A stretch of DNA of 64,000 bases from Idiomarina rhizosphaerae (GTDB taxonomy: Bacteria > Pseudomonadota > Gammaproteobacteria > Enterobacterales > Alteromonadaceae), in NCBI RefSeq assembly GCF_024159085.1, contig NZ_JAMZDE010000003.1, positions 124,001 through 188,000 on the forward strand, written 5' to 3'. Below the pieces are notes generated by a model that did not search any database, was not told the origin of the DNA, and saw only the letters and a list, made by a program, of their open reading frames with translations. The position numbers and the translations under genes were made by a program. Positions 26,454 through 35,987 of the stretch are shown one piece after another. The first letter of the stretch is position 1. Every line of letters starts with the position of its first letter.

Positions 26454-28723
26454 TTTGCTGTTACTGGTGTTGTCACTGGACATAGTTCACCTCGCGCGTT
26501 CAGTCGATGCAGATTGATCCACTGTTGTTCAAAGAGTTCGTTAAAAGTGACAGCCTTGGCCAGCGCTTGCTGAATGGTGGCTTCGTCGGCTTCGACAATA
26601 ACCTGCAGGCGCATGGGCCGGTGCACAAAGTCGCTACCGTTATGCACTGACTGCCAGGCCAGCCCCTGGCGCAAGTCACCCCCGTTGCCTTCAAAAACAC
26701 CGATGTCGTTGGCTACCCGGTTATGCAGCAGCTTATTACCGCTACCCAGTTGTTTGGGCTCGGTTACCGAGCAGTAGTACTGCCAGTTTATCCAGTTAGC
26801 AACGAGGCCCGGCGCGCTCATGAGCTGAGCCAGCAGTTCGCCATTTGGGTCGTTTTTACTGTTGTAGTCATGCAGAAAGTTACTGCCGATAGTTTCAGCA
26901 GAGGTTAACCGCTCAGACTGTCCGAAAAATAAGACATTGTTGTCAGCCAGCCCCCACTCCGGACGTAGTTCAGCCCAGTGGCCGGAGCGTGCTTTACGGT
27001 CTTTTTCTGACTCGCCGCTGGCCTGGGTTAGCTGTTCCGTTGCTGCGCGGAACACTTGTTTGACACTGTCCGGCACGGTATTGGACAGCCAAATAACCTT
27101 ATCGGTGACGGTTTCGTGCATAGCAGAATGGAACTGAGTAGCGTCGGGAATAGCAACGCCCCGCTCACGCAAGTTCTCACGAATATCCTGGTTGTTAAGC
27201 AGCCGTACTAACACCCGGGCACTTAACGCACCGGTTTGGCCGCCGCAGGCGCCGCAGTTAAGACCGGCGCGCTGGGCGTTGTTACTGTGATGCGAGCCAT
27301 GCCCGACCAGCACAATATGCTTGGCGAAGCGGGTAAACTGCATTCCCGTCAGAGCCTGCTGACATATATTTACCAGCGACTCCATTGACGCTTCGCCGTT
27401 GTGCTCACAAATACTGCCGTCGGCAATGTACGCATTATTAGCCGTAGCCAGTTGTCCGGGCACACCGGTGAGTAAAGACTTCAGTTTACTTAAGCCCAGC
27501 GCCTCAACGCCGCTGAACATGGATACCGGCGCATTGAACATATTGCTTAATAAGGAACCAACCGATTGCTTACGCGCCGGTGCTTTAATGTAAAACGCCG
27601 GTTGCAATAACCCCGGTACATGAGGAACATCGCGACCTTTACGCTGAATAGCCAGCGGCACACCAAAGAACCCGGCAAAGCCTTTGCTTTGTACGTAGCT
27701 GCCCAGGCTTTTTCCGGCCTGCTCAAGCGCACGACGGTAACGCTCTGAGCGCACATCGATACAGAACACCGCTTGTAAATGTGGCGTGTTGTTCTCTTCG
27801 GCCGTGTCGGGGTTAAACTGCAACCTGTTTAGCTGCGAGCGTTCGTAAGCCGCCTGCCATTGCCACAATAAGCTGTTGTGCTGCTCAATATGAGCCACCT
27901 GCCCTTCACAATTTTCAATTTGTGCGCTTAAAGCCTGCTGCAGCTGCTGATAAACCTTAGTATTGGTGCGCTCGGCCAGCTGCCACAAAATATATTCCCA
28001 GGCCAGCCGAATGCACAGCAACTCGAATACCCACTGGCTGTCCTGACGGGCATCCTGATAGGCAAATGCTGCAGCCCAACCCCATAAGTCACTGATAAGC
28101 GCCTGGCTGTAACAGCGCAGAGCGTAATCTGACGCGTCACTTAAAAAGTTGTCATGGCACACCTGAACAAGCGTGTGCGGGTCGTCCGGCAATTGCGCGA
28201 ATAACTCGGTGAGTTCGGCCTCGTCCATTAAGGTTTCGATACCGCGATCGGCACGCGAAATAGTCAGCCAATGCTGATACAACGAACTGTCTTTGCCAGT
28301 CTGCTGAAAGCGGGTTGGAAACTGCATAAATAAGCCACAGGTTTGGCTAATTTGCAGCACCACTTCATCGTTCCAGCGCATTTTGCGGCGACGCCGCGTG
28401 TATTTGTCCACCAACTGACTGAGGTTACGCCATTGCGGCAGCTGCGCTTTTAGCAGGGAGCGCTGCTCCAGCTCGTTTACCATTTTGTTGGTGACCAGCG
28501 CTGCGTCTATTCGATTTTGCTGCCATTGTTGCCAGTAAAAGTCCGGGCTCATGAGCAAACGTGTACCGGCGCTGTAACGCCAATGCGCGGCAACCCCGGC
28601 TACCGGCTGCTGGCGGTAATGCCAGAAGGGGTTAACGGCTATCCACTGAGACAACGGCCATTGTGGCGCAATGGCTTTACTCACCTGTCCGGCAATAGTC
28701 GCTAAACGATTCGCTGTGCTCAT
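26450..28723 (-). CDS. dabA: DabA, carbonic-anhydrase-like subunit of the inorganic carbon pump
   Basis: UPF0753/DUF2309 protein of 757 residues. Together with DabB it forms a membrane complex that hydrates CO2 to bicarbonate in an energy-driven, one-way manner. Predicted zinc ligands are C321 and D323 in FCIDVRSE, H475 in GHGSHHSNN and C490 in NCGACGG. The 15-residue spacing between the last two equals that in characterised DabA. The start at 28,723 forms an ATGA overlap with dabB and is preferred over an ATG 90 bases upstream inside dabB. Confidence 0.92.
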   Translation of the reverse strand: MSTANRLATIAGQVSKAIAPQWPLSQWIAVNPFWHYRQQPVAGVAAHWRYSAGTRLLMSPDFYWQQWQQNRIDAALVTNKMVNELEQRSLLKAQLPQWRNLSQLVDKYTRRRRKMRWNDEVVLQISQTCGLFMQFPTRFQQTGKDSSLYQHWLTISRADRGIETLMDEAELTELFAQLPDDPHTLVQVCHDNFLSDASDYALRCYSQALISDLWGWAAAFAYQDARQDSQWVFELLCIRLAWEYILWQLAERTNTKVYQQLQQALSAQIENCEGQVAHIEQHNSLLWQWQAAYERSQLNRLQFNPDTAEENNTPHLQAVFCIDVRSERYRRALEQAGKSLGSYVQSKGFAGFFGVPLAIQRKGRDVPHVPGLLQPAFYIKAPARKQSVGSLLSNMFNAPVSMFSGVEALGLSKLKSLLTGVPGQLATANNAYIADGSICEHNGEASMESLVNICQQALTGMQFTRFAKHIVLVGHGSHHSNNAQRAGLNCGACGGQTGALSARVLVRLLNNQDIRENLRERGVAIPDATQFHSAMHETVTDKVIWLSNTVPDSVKQVFRAATEQLTQASGESEKDRKARSGHWAELRPEWGLADNNVLFFGQSERLTSAETIGSNFLHDYNSKNDPNGELLAQLMSAPGLVANWINWQYYCSVTEPKQLGSGNKLLHNRVANDIGVFEGNGGDLRQGLAWQSVHNGSDFVHRPMRLQVIVEADEATIQQALAKAVTFNELFEQQWINLHRLNARGELCPVTTPVTAK

Positions 28724-30045
28724 GAGTGTTTCTCCCGCTGAATGCGACCCTGGCGCTGGTAATAGTGAATGGGATGGCTGGGCCAGAGCCACAGCACCAG
28801 CCGCGTTAACCATTCGTCGAGATACAACCCGGCGTTTAAGGTAATGAACCAGCGCTGGCTAAGCCGGTGAGACGGCGTGTGATGCACCAACCAGTAAGTA
28901 AAGGCGAAGGCGTTAAACATAAGGGTTACGACAGGCTCCAGCCAGACACTGCTGAACGGTGGTTGCGGCTCAATAACCTGATGCGCTAGCATGCCCAGAA
29001 TAAGGTAAGCCACCACGGTTAATGCCGACACAGTAATTCGCAGCAGTTTCTGATGCAGGTTCATCCATAAGGTGGTGAGCGCCATAGCCAGTAACGCCGA
29101 CGGAAGCCATTTAGGATTGCCCAGGAACCACCAGCAAGCGGCGGCAATAATGCCCTGAAACGCTATAAAGACAACGCCAATACGCCAGAGTGAACGGGCC
29201 TTTGGCTGCTTTATTATTGCCACTTCGCTTACCGACAAAAACGCATGGGCTTTATACACCGAGTGCGCCACCAGGTGCAGTAGGGCTAAGTCGTAATAAC
29301 CCAGACCAATTTCCAGCAGCATAAGTCCCATTTGCGCGCTGGTAGACCAGGCTAAGCGCACTTTTATGCTAATGCGGGTGGCCATAATAAGCGCGGCAAA
29401 GCAGCACGACGCCGCCGACACCAGACATAGTAACCACACAGCCAGCGCGCTGTTGCTCCATAGCGGTACGGTTGCCAGCAACAAAAAGCCGCCCAGGTTA
29501 ATAATACCGGCATGCAGTAAAGCAGAAACCGGGGTTGGTGCTTCAACCACCTGAATAAGCCAGCCGTGTAAGGGTAGCTGAGCGCATTTAATGAGTGCCG
29601 CCATAACCAGGCATAGTGCGGCAATGTGCTGGGAGAGGAGTGTGGAGCCGGTGCCGAACTGCTGTAACGCGGTATCCAGCTGCAGGCTGCCGGTGGTTAA
29701 GTACATAATAATAAAAGCCGTGCCCAGAAAAGTTTCTGAGCAACGTGCCAGAATGAATTTTTTGTGAGCTGCCAGTACGGCGCGGTCACGTTCAGGGTAG
29801 AACATGAGCAGGCTGTGCAGCTGCAGGCTTATTGCCATCCAGGCGGCGAAAAACACAATAAGGTTATTGCTGACAATAAGAATAAAGACCGCTATAAGGC
29901 AGCCAACCAGCTTGGTGACAAATGCGCGGCGGCGCGGGTCCAGCCGGAAGTTTCTGAAGGCGTAGCGCGTAACGACCCACGCTAATACTGCAACCAGCAC
30001 CAGTAAAACCGGTCGTATACCCGATAGTGTCAACCATTCCGCCAT
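28720..30045 (-). CDS. dabB: DabB, NuoL/antiporter-like membrane subunit
   Basis: Membrane protein of 441 residues related to complex I subunit NuoL and Mrp antiporter subunits. It probably couples cation flow to DabA activity. About 12 hydrophobic segments are visible. The region around LHGWLIQVVEAPTPVSALLHAG (about 159-180) is the conserved proton-channel signature, followed by a conserved HSVYKAHAFLS motif. It is the first gene of the operon and diverges from a LysR gene, as in the DAB2 arrangement. Confidence 0.9.
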   Translation of the reverse strand: MAEWLTLSGIRPVLLVLVAVLAWVVTRYAFRNFRLDPRRRAFVTKLVGCLIAVFILIVSNNLIVFFAAWMAISLQLHSLLMFYPERDRAVLAAHKKFILARCSETFLGTAFIIMYLTTGSLQLDTALQQFGTGSTLLSQHIAALCLVMAALIKCAQLPLHGWLIQVVEAPTPVSALLHAGIINLGGFLLLATVPLWSNSALAVWLLCLVSAASCCFAALIMATRISIKVRLAWSTSAQMGLMLLEIGLGYYDLALLHLVAHSVYKAHAFLSVSEVAIIKQPKARSLWRIGVVFIAFQGIIAAACWWFLGNPKWLPSALLAMALTTLWMNLHQKLLRITVSALTVVAYLILGMLAHQVIEPQPPFSSVWLEPVVTLMFNAFAFTYWLVHHTPSHRLSQRWFITLNAGLYLDEWLTRLVLWLWPSHPIHYYQRQGRIQREKHS

Positions 30046-30157
30046 GAATGCGCCTCGTGTGTCTTGTTTGGAGCAATTATGGAGGCAGGCTTGATGTTAA
30101 GTAAAATAGATATAAACTATAAATTCATTCGCTTTAAGTGAACGGTTGGTAAGCCCG

Positions 30158-31024
30158 ATGAATTATAAACACCTTTATTACTTTTGGCACGTGGCAGAAA
30201 ACGGGCATTTAACCCAAACCGCACAGAAGCTTCATGTGTCGCAGTCGGCGTTATCGGCACAGATAAAGCAGCTGGAAGAGTGGCTGGGTACGCCGCTGTT
30301 TGAGCGCACAGGGCGTAAGTTAGTGCTGACTCAGGCCGGGTACATTGCGCGCCAGTATGCCGACCGCATTTTTCACGAGGGTGAAAACCTGGTTAACCAG
30401 CTAAAGCAAGGCATGGACGGCAGTGATTTGGTTGTGCGTATTGGTCATGCATCGACCATGTCACGTAACTTTGTGGAAGCTTTTATTCACGAGTTGATAC
30501 ACCAGCATGATGTTCAGTACCGGCTACATTCAATGACGCCGGACCAGTTATTTAATGAGCTGGCGGATCATCAAATTGATATTGCTCTGGCCAATACCAG
30601 CGTGCGCGGCAGCGACAAGCAATTGTGGCAGAGCCGTTTACTGGCGCGGCAGCCGGTGTCAATTATTGGGCCACCGGGCCGTGACATTGAGCAGCTAACC
30701 GATGTAGCTTTACGCAATAATAACTGGGTGTTACCGCCGGAGAATATGCCGCTGCGTGCGGCGTTTGATATGCTGAGTGCGGAATACAACTGGCAGCCGC
30801 GGGTGCTGGCAGAAGCTGACGATATGGCGATGCTGCGCCTGTTGGCCAGGGATACCGGCGCGCTGGCGGTTATTCCGGACGTTGTGGTACGGGACGAGCT
30901 GACCAGCGGGCAGTTGAAGCGCTATTTAACTCTGCCCAATGTATTCGAGCATTTTTACGCCATAACCCTGAAGCGCCCGTTCGAACACCCCATGGTCGCC
31001 AAGCTGCTGCAGCGGTTTGTTTAA
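30158..31024 (+). CDS. LysR-type regulator beside dabBA (NhaR-like)
   Basis: Transcription factor of 288 residues with an N-terminal winged helix (MNYKHLYYFWHVAENGHLTQ) and a LysR substrate-binding domain. NhaR has the same N-terminal wording. It diverges from dabB across a 112-base gap that contains AT-rich partly symmetric sequence (about 30,102-30,125) where it may bind. The ATG at 30,158 is chosen over an in-frame TTG at 30,146 because it gives the family N-terminus. A role in switching on the carbon pump is inferred from its position. Confidence 0.85.
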   Translation: MNYKHLYYFWHVAENGHLTQTAQKLHVSQSALSAQIKQLEEWLGTPLFERTGRKLVLTQAGYIARQYADRIFHEGENLVNQLKQGMDGSDLVVRIGHASTMSRNFVEAFIHELIHQHDVQYRLHSMTPDQLFNELADHQIDIALANTSVRGSDKQLWQSRLLARQPVSIIGPPGRDIEQLTDVALRNNNWVLPPENMPLRAAFDMLSAEYNWQPRVLAEADDMAMLRLLARDTGALAVIPDVVVRDELTSGQLKRYLTLPNVFEHFYAITLKRPFEHPMVAKLLQRFV

Positions 31025-31055
31025 TGCCGCCCCGACGTAACCGCTCCTGACCCGC

Positions 31056-31207
31056 GTAGCCTGACATTTATGTCAGGTGAGGTGCCGCTCCTAACCCGCG
31101 TAGCCTGACATAAATGTCAGGAGCGATGTTGAACACGCGGCATCGTCTAATTATTTGGGCGGTGTTTTAAACTGGGTGTATCTCACCTGACGTAAACGTC
31201 AGGCTAC
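31056..31207. repeat. Cluster of three REP palindromes
   Basis: AT-type palindromes at 31,060-31,077 and 31,104-31,121 each follow a GTAG, and a GT-type palindrome at 31,186-31,203 is followed by CTAC. The stretch 31,100-31,207 is a full composite module in inverted orientation relative to those near the RAYT gene. It lies between the LysR gene and ung. Confidence 0.9.
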
Positions 31208-31225
31208 ATCAGGAATGCCGTTACA

Positions 31226-31876
31226 TCACACCCACCTTATCGGTTGGCGCCCGTGTTGCTGCAAATAATCGTTGGTTTTGCGGAAATGATTGGCGTCGAA
31301 GAACCCGCGATGCGCTGACAGCGGCGATGGGTGCGGTGCGGTCAGTATGCAATGCTTGTTGCCGTCAATAAGCGGTATTTTCTTCTGCGCGTGCGAACCC
31401 CAGAGCAAAAACACCACATGATCGGTTGCGTCCGACACCTTGCTGATAACCGTATCGGTAAAGGTTTCCCAGCCCCAGCTGGCATGACTGTGCGCATTGC
31501 CCTGCTCTACCGTAAGTACCGTGTTCAGCAACAACACTCCCTGCTCAGCCCAACAGGTTAAATCGCCATGCTGCGCCAATACAGTGTCGGGGTAGTCTAT
31601 GGCTATGGCTTTAAACATGTTGCGCAGCGACGGCGGAAACTTGACGCCTTCGGGTACCGAAAAACTCAAACCATGCGCCTGACCGGGGCCGTGGTATGGG
31701 TCCTGCCCCAGAATAACCACTTTAATATTTTCCGGATCGGTGAGCTTAAGCGCGTTGAAGACGTCTTCTTTGGGTGGATACACCACGGTTTCCTGCCGCG
31801 CCTGCTCTACGCGCTGCCACAGCTGCTGAAAATAAGGCTTCTGCTTTTCTTCGGCTAAAAGAGTGCTCCAGGGCAT
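31226..31876 (-). CDS. ung: Uracil-DNA glycosylase
   Basis: Family 1 enzyme of 216 residues that removes uracil from DNA. The water-activating loop [14 protein letters not shown], the uracil-binding LLLNTVLTV and the minor-groove loop [11 protein letters not shown] are complete. The ATG at 31,876 gives the normal [10 protein letters not shown] start, and a longer frame to 31,945 has no family support. REP palindromes lie on both sides of the gene (31,056-31,207 and 31,934-31,989). Confidence 0.95.
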   Translation of the reverse strand: MPWSTLLAEEKQKPYFQQLWQRVEQARQETVVYPPKEDVFNALKLTDPENIKVVILGQDPYHGPGQAHGLSFSVPEGVKFPPSLRNMFKAIAIDYPDTVLAQHGDLTCWAEQGVLLLNTVLTVEQGNAHSHASWGWETFTDTVISKVSDATDHVVFLLWGSHAQKKIPLIDGNKHCILTAPHPSPLSAHRGFFDANHFRKTNDYLQQHGRQPIRWV

Positions 31877-31933
31877 GGTCTTATTCCTTTGTTTTGTGTC
31901 GTGCCGGGTTCCACGTACGTTGTTGCTGACGGC

Positions 31934-31989
31934 GTAGCCTGACATTTATTTCAGGTGAGATACCGTTCCTGACGTAAACGTCAGGCTAC
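31934..31989. repeat. Inverted REP pair between ung and the neu operon
   Basis: GTAG with an AT-type palindrome (31,938-31,955, one mismatch in the right arm) faces a GT-type palindrome 31,968-31,985 with CTAC. The CTAC contains the stop codon of the sialyltransferase-like gene. Confidence 0.9.
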
Positions 31990-33047
31990 AATTCCTGATA
32001 GCTCAACTGTTTTACGTCGACTTCGCTTAATAATTTAGCCAGTGGCGCTGAAAAATGCTCGGGTGTTTTTTGCTCTAACTTCACGGCCATAACATTCTGT
32101 TTATTGCTCAACCAGCGGATAGTAAATAAGGTTGAGCTGACGTCACCAACATAAGTACAGGACTCGGGAAACTGCGGCAGCAGCAACTCAAACCCAACCC
32201 GGTTATCAATATGCACCAGCTCCGGATGCTTTTGTTTAAAGTGCTCAATATAGTTTGACCGCGGGTGAGCTTTTAACGCAATACGGCTTTTCTCTGTTTT
32301 GCGGCTGAAAATATCCACCATTCTGTCGAGGTGTTCATTCACATCTTTATAGAAAGAATCACCCGTTAATATAATAACGTAATCGACATTCTTTAACGGC
32401 TCTATGTCGATATCTGCCAACGCCAGCAAGTTCTTATTAAACTCATCGAACTCAGGCAGTTTAAACGCCGCTTTTGAAATAGGCTCAACTTTCTTGTTCC
32501 GCAAAACTGGGTGTATCAGCTCCGGAAACGTCGCATGAATGGTCGATATCCACTTAGACGCACCTATCATTTGCGGGCTGCTCCACCACATGCCGTAAGC
32601 CAACTTCTTCAATAAAGGGTCGACGTAGTTGTGCACAAAGCTGTGCATGTGCCGGTGACCCAGATAGGTTTGGGTTCCTTCATCCAGGTAATGGCCTTCA
32701 GCACTGTTTTTCCCGCGGTTCGCCAGGTGCATTGTGTACTGAAACTCAACGCTTCGGTCGGAGCCGGTATAAACCCGCGACGGCGGCGTTTCTGCAACCA
32801 GATCGGCCAGCCTCTTTAGTCGTGCTTTACGCTTACTGAGCTTACTTTTTACGTGCGCATCGCTAAAACTGATAACAGTTTCAAAAATAGAGCTGTTTTC
32901 CAGCGCCTGGGTAAATAACAGACGATTGCTTTCAAGGTAATAATCGACAATAGCCACGTTAATGTCGTCTTTATGACCCAAAGCCGTGGTTACGCTGAAC
33001 AGCAGGTGCAGCGGCGATGAAATAAAATAGTAATTAACTTTTTTCAC
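31986..33047 (-). CDS. Sialyltransferase-like glycosyltransferase
   Basis: Protein of 353 residues. It has the features shared by bacterial sialyl- and polysialyltransferases: a D/E-D/E-G motif in YLDEGTQTYLG (about 122-132), an HP motif in LKAHPRSNY and a double-Ser motif in VSSTLF. It begins MKKVNYYFISSPLHLL, as in polysialyltransferase-type proteins. It is the last gene of the neuABC operon and overlaps neuC by 14 bases, so CMP-Neu5Ac is the likely donor. The TAG stop is part of a REP end (31,986-31,989). The acceptor glycan is unknown. Confidence 0.7.
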   Translation of the reverse strand: MKKVNYYFISSPLHLLFSVTTALGHKDDINVAIVDYYLESNRLLFTQALENSSIFETVISFSDAHVKSKLSKRKARLKRLADLVAETPPSRVYTGSDRSVEFQYTMHLANRGKNSAEGHYLDEGTQTYLGHRHMHSFVHNYVDPLLKKLAYGMWWSSPQMIGASKWISTIHATFPELIHPVLRNKKVEPISKAAFKLPEFDEFNKNLLALADIDIEPLKNVDYVIILTGDSFYKDVNEHLDRMVDIFSRKTEKSRIALKAHPRSNYIEHFKQKHPELVHIDNRVGFELLLPQFPESCTYVGDVSSTLFTIRWLSNKQNVMAVKLEQKTPEHFSAPLAKLLSEVDVKQLSYQEL

Positions 33048-34173
33048 GTTTGTCCCAGTCTACAAAAACTTTTTGCTTGGATATTGCCCAGAAGGCTTCC
33101 GAGCGCAAGGTGCTGATAAAGCCCTCGGCGCTGTTGCCGTCACCAAATTCAGACGAAGGCTCAAAGCGTTTGGTTTTAAAGGTTTTTATGGCCTCTAAAA
33201 TAGCCGGAGTCTGCTCTTCTACGTTTAAGATAGACTCGGCTGTAGCCCGGCTTTGTTGCCTGCTGCCCAGGTTAATGGTGGGTATGCCGTAAAACGGCGC
33301 TTCGCGAACGCCGGCGCTTGAATTACCGATGATCATATTGGCGTTTTTAAGCAGCACCAGAAAGTATTCAAAACGAATACTGGGGTAAATGCGAAAACGC
33401 GGATGGTTCTCGCAGCGCTTTAGCTCCGTCAGAATGGTGTCGGTGCCGTGGTCATTATTGGGGTACACCACCACAAAATTTTCGTCACTTTCCAGCATGG
33501 CATCGACGGTTGACTTAATATTCGATTCCAGCGACTCAAGCTCGGTAGTCACCGGATGGTACATAAACACCGAGTAGTCTTTAAACGCAATGTCGTACTT
33601 TTCTTTAACTGTATCCAGCGAAGGCAAATTCGGTGAATTCATGACATCAAGGTCGGGTGAGCCGATGGTGAAAATAGACGACTTTGCCTCGCCCAATTGC
33701 ACCAGCCGCTCCTGCGCTTCGTTATTGGACACGAAGTGCGTATGCGCCATTTTGGATATGGAATGACGGATAAGCTCGTCAATGGTGCCCGACACCTCGC
33801 CGCCTTCAATATGGGCAACCAGAATGTTGTTCAGGCTACCCACAATGGCGCCAGCCATGGCCTCTACCCGGTCGCCGTGAACCACAATAACGTCCGGGTT
33901 ATTCTCGTGAATGTAGTCCGACAAACCGGTTATGGTTTTCGCCAGAACCACGTCCATGGTGTCGTTTTTGGTCTGGTTAATGTACTTATAGCTGGAGGCT
34001 ATTTTCAGGCGCTCGACTTCAATAGAAGTCATGCCGTAGCGGGACATCATGTGCATGCCGGTAATAAACAGCTGAACTTCAAATTCATCCGCTTTATCGG
34101 TGACTTCAATTAAACTTTTCAGTTTGCCAAAGTCGGCACGGGTACCGGTTACGAAAAGCACCTTCTTTTTCAT
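33034..34173 (-). CDS. neuC: UDP-GlcNAc 2-epimerase (hydrolysing)
   Basis: Enzyme of 379 residues that yields ManNAc from UDP-GlcNAc. It shows FVTGTRADFGKLKSL at the N-terminus, VVHGDRVEAMAGA, HIEGGEVSGTIDE and GNSSAGVREAPFYG. It belongs to the same family as the product of 14,175-15,338 but is clearly a different protein. Because this operon has no dehydratase or aminotransferase gene, the simple ManNAc route to sialic acid is more likely than the legionaminic route. The ATG shares one base with the neuB TAA. Confidence 0.86.
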   Translation of the reverse strand: MKKKVLFVTGTRADFGKLKSLIEVTDKADEFEVQLFITGMHMMSRYGMTSIEVERLKIASSYKYINQTKNDTMDVVLAKTITGLSDYIHENNPDVIVVHGDRVEAMAGAIVGSLNNILVAHIEGGEVSGTIDELIRHSISKMAHTHFVSNNEAQERLVQLGEAKSSIFTIGSPDLDVMNSPNLPSLDTVKEKYDIAFKDYSVFMYHPVTTELESLESNIKSTVDAMLESDENFVVVYPNNDHGTDTILTELKRCENHPRFRIYPSIRFEYFLVLLKNANMIIGNSSAGVREAPFYGIPTINLGSRQQSRATAESILNVEEQTPAILEAIKTFKTKRFEPSSEFGDGNSAEGFISTLRSEAFWAISKQKVFVDWDKREKS

Positions 34174-35231
34174 TACTGAACATCCTCAGAACGCAATTGA
34201 ACATCGTTTTCAATGTCTTTAGCGGCGGTTTTACCCATTAGGTTTTCGTAGTCGTCTGCCAGGAACTGACCGGTTCCCGGACGCTTAACCCATAAATTGT
34301 CCTGGCTAAAGGTTTCGCCTTTTTTAATGGGCTTAATGGTTACTACGCTGGCGTAGGCAAAGTCGATGGTCACCTGCTCTTCAGCTACCGCGCCTTTCTG
34401 GCCGCCACGCATGGCTTTCATCCGCTTGGACTCCTGAATTAACGAACGACATTCTTCGGTGTCCATAGAGCAGTTAATGTCCGGGCCGGTACGCTGTTTG
34501 TGGTCGGTAAAGTGACGCTCCAGAATAGAGGCACCAACGGCTACGGCACCAAGGCAGGCCAGGTTATCAATGCTGTGGTCAGACAAACCGACAACCGCGT
34601 CGTCAAATGCGTCCTGCAACTGGTTCATGGCACCTAAACGGATCAGGTTATCCGGTGTTGGGTACACGTTAGTGCAATGCAACAGGGCATACTGCACACC
34701 GTGCTTACGGAAAATATCAACGGCTTTAGCAATAGACGGAATGTCGTTCATGCCGGTGCTGAGAATAATGGGCTTTTTGTACGACGCCACAAGCTCCAAT
34801 AACGGGTAGTTGTTACATTCGCCTGAGCCAATTTTATAGGCTTCAACACCCATTCTCTCTAAACGCTCGGCGGCGGCGCGGGAAAACGGCGTACTGATGA
34901 ATATCGCGCCTTTGCTTTCGACGTATTCTTTCAGCTTGGTTTCGTCTTCTTCGTTCAGCGCACAACGTTCCATAATTTCGTAGATAGACACGTCGGCATT
35001 GCCCGGAATGACTTTCTTCGCGTCGGCGCTCATTTCGTCTTCAACCACGTGAGTCTGGTGCTTAATAATTTCAGCGCCCGCAGAGACTGCAGCGTCGACC
35101 ATTTCATAAGCGGTTTCCAGGCTGCCTTCGTGGTTAATGCCTATTTCAGCGACCACAACCGGGTCGTGGTCGTAACCAATTTCGCGCGAACCAATTTTCA
35201 TTACTGGGTGTTTTTCCGGGGTGTTAGCCAT
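34173..35231 (-). CDS. neuB: N-acetylneuraminate synthase
   Basis: Synthase of about 352 residues that condenses ManNAc with phosphoenolpyruvate. The barrel begins [50 protein letters not shown] and [14 protein letters not shown] follow. A C-terminal SAF domain carries [20 protein letters not shown]. The ATG at 35,231 overlaps neuA by 8 bases and gives a short N-terminal extension, while the start at 35,285 would overlap neuA by 62 bases. Confidence 0.87.
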   Translation of the reverse strand: MANTPEKHPVMKIGSREIGYDHDPVVVAEIGINHEGSLETAYEMVDAAVSAGAEIIKHQTHVVEDEMSADAKKVIPGNADVSIYEIMERCALNEEDETKLKEYVESKGAIFISTPFSRAAAERLERMGVEAYKIGSGECNNYPLLELVASYKKPIILSTGMNDIPSIAKAVDIFRKHGVQYALLHCTNVYPTPDNLIRLGAMNQLQDAFDDAVVGLSDHSIDNLACLGAVAVGASILERHFTDHKQRTGPDINCSMDTEECRSLIQESKRMKAMRGGQKGAVAEEQVTIDFAYASVVTIKPIKKGETFSQDNLWVKRPGTGQFLADDYENLMGKTAAKDIENDVQLRSEDVQ

Positions 35232-35913
35232 GTTGTGTTTTCTCCATAATCTGTTCGGCAAGTTGCAGGTCACTTGCTCTGTCAATGTCGACAGACGCCT
35301 CTTCGCTCATAATGTAAGGGTAGACATTTTGGCGCGGAATACCGCCGCCAGCTTCGAAGGCTGCTGTACTAAATATATAAATGGCACCGTTGGGATGAAC
35401 GGTACGGGGAAGATCCTGACGGCGCATGTAAGGCGCGTCCAGGCTCAAAAGGCCCGATAAAGACCCGTCTGAATTCAGTTTGTATGCTTTTGCGGCAGAA
35501 TGTGCCGGTTCAATAACACTTAAAACACAGCTGGCGTTACTGGCCGAAAAAATTCGGTAAGCTTCGTCAATATGCTGTGCCGATCTTAACGGCGACGTGG
35601 GTTGCAGCAGCGTTACGCTGTTAACCTTAAGCGACTGCTTTTTTAAGTAATTAATGGCGTGTGCAATAACCGGTTCGCTGCTGGTGTCGTCCTGTGCCAG
35701 CTCTGCCGGCCGCGGAATAACCTGAGCTCCGGCCTGTTGACTGATGTCGGCAATGGCCTGGTCTTCTGTCGACACATAAACAGCGTCAACCGACGCAGCC
35801 TTTTGTGCAGCCAGTATGGTCCAGACAATAAGCGGCTTACCGTTCAGTAACGCGATATTTTTCCCGGGTAGCCCTTTCGAGCCACCACGGGCGGTTATCA
35901 ATGCAACATTCAT
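35224..35913 (-). CDS. neuA: CMP-N-acetylneuraminate cytidylyltransferase
   Basis: First gene of the neuABC operon, 229 residues. The CTP-binding signature [18 protein letters not shown] opens the protein. [17 protein letters not shown] and the metal-binding end [11 protein letters not shown] are present. It probably activates Neu5Ac to CMP-Neu5Ac for the transferase at the end of the operon. A candidate promoter lies at 35,953-35,981. Confidence 0.88.
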   Translation of the reverse strand: MNVALITARGGSKGLPGKNIALLNGKPLIVWTILAAQKAASVDAVYVSTEDQAIADISQQAGAQVIPRPAELAQDDTSSEPVIAHAINYLKKQSLKVNSVTLLQPTSPLRSAQHIDEAYRIFSASNASCVLSVIEPAHSAAKAYKLNSDGSLSGLLSLDAPYMRRQDLPRTVHPNGAIYIFSTAAFEAGGGIPRQNVYPYIMSEEASVDIDRASDLQLAEQIMEKTQHG

Positions 35914-35952
35914 TCGTTTTGTTGACCTGACGACTTAAAAAATATCGCGTAG

Positions 35953-35981
35953 TTTATCACGTTCTACGGTGACTTAGTCTA
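35953..35981 (-). promoter_or_regulatory. Candidate promoter of the neuABC operon
   Basis: Minus strand TAGACT, 17 bases, GATAAA, each box with four of six consensus bases. It lies about 40 bases upstream of neuA, in the only gap before the S9 peptidase gene. Confidence 0.35.
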
Positions 35982-35987
35982 CCTGAG

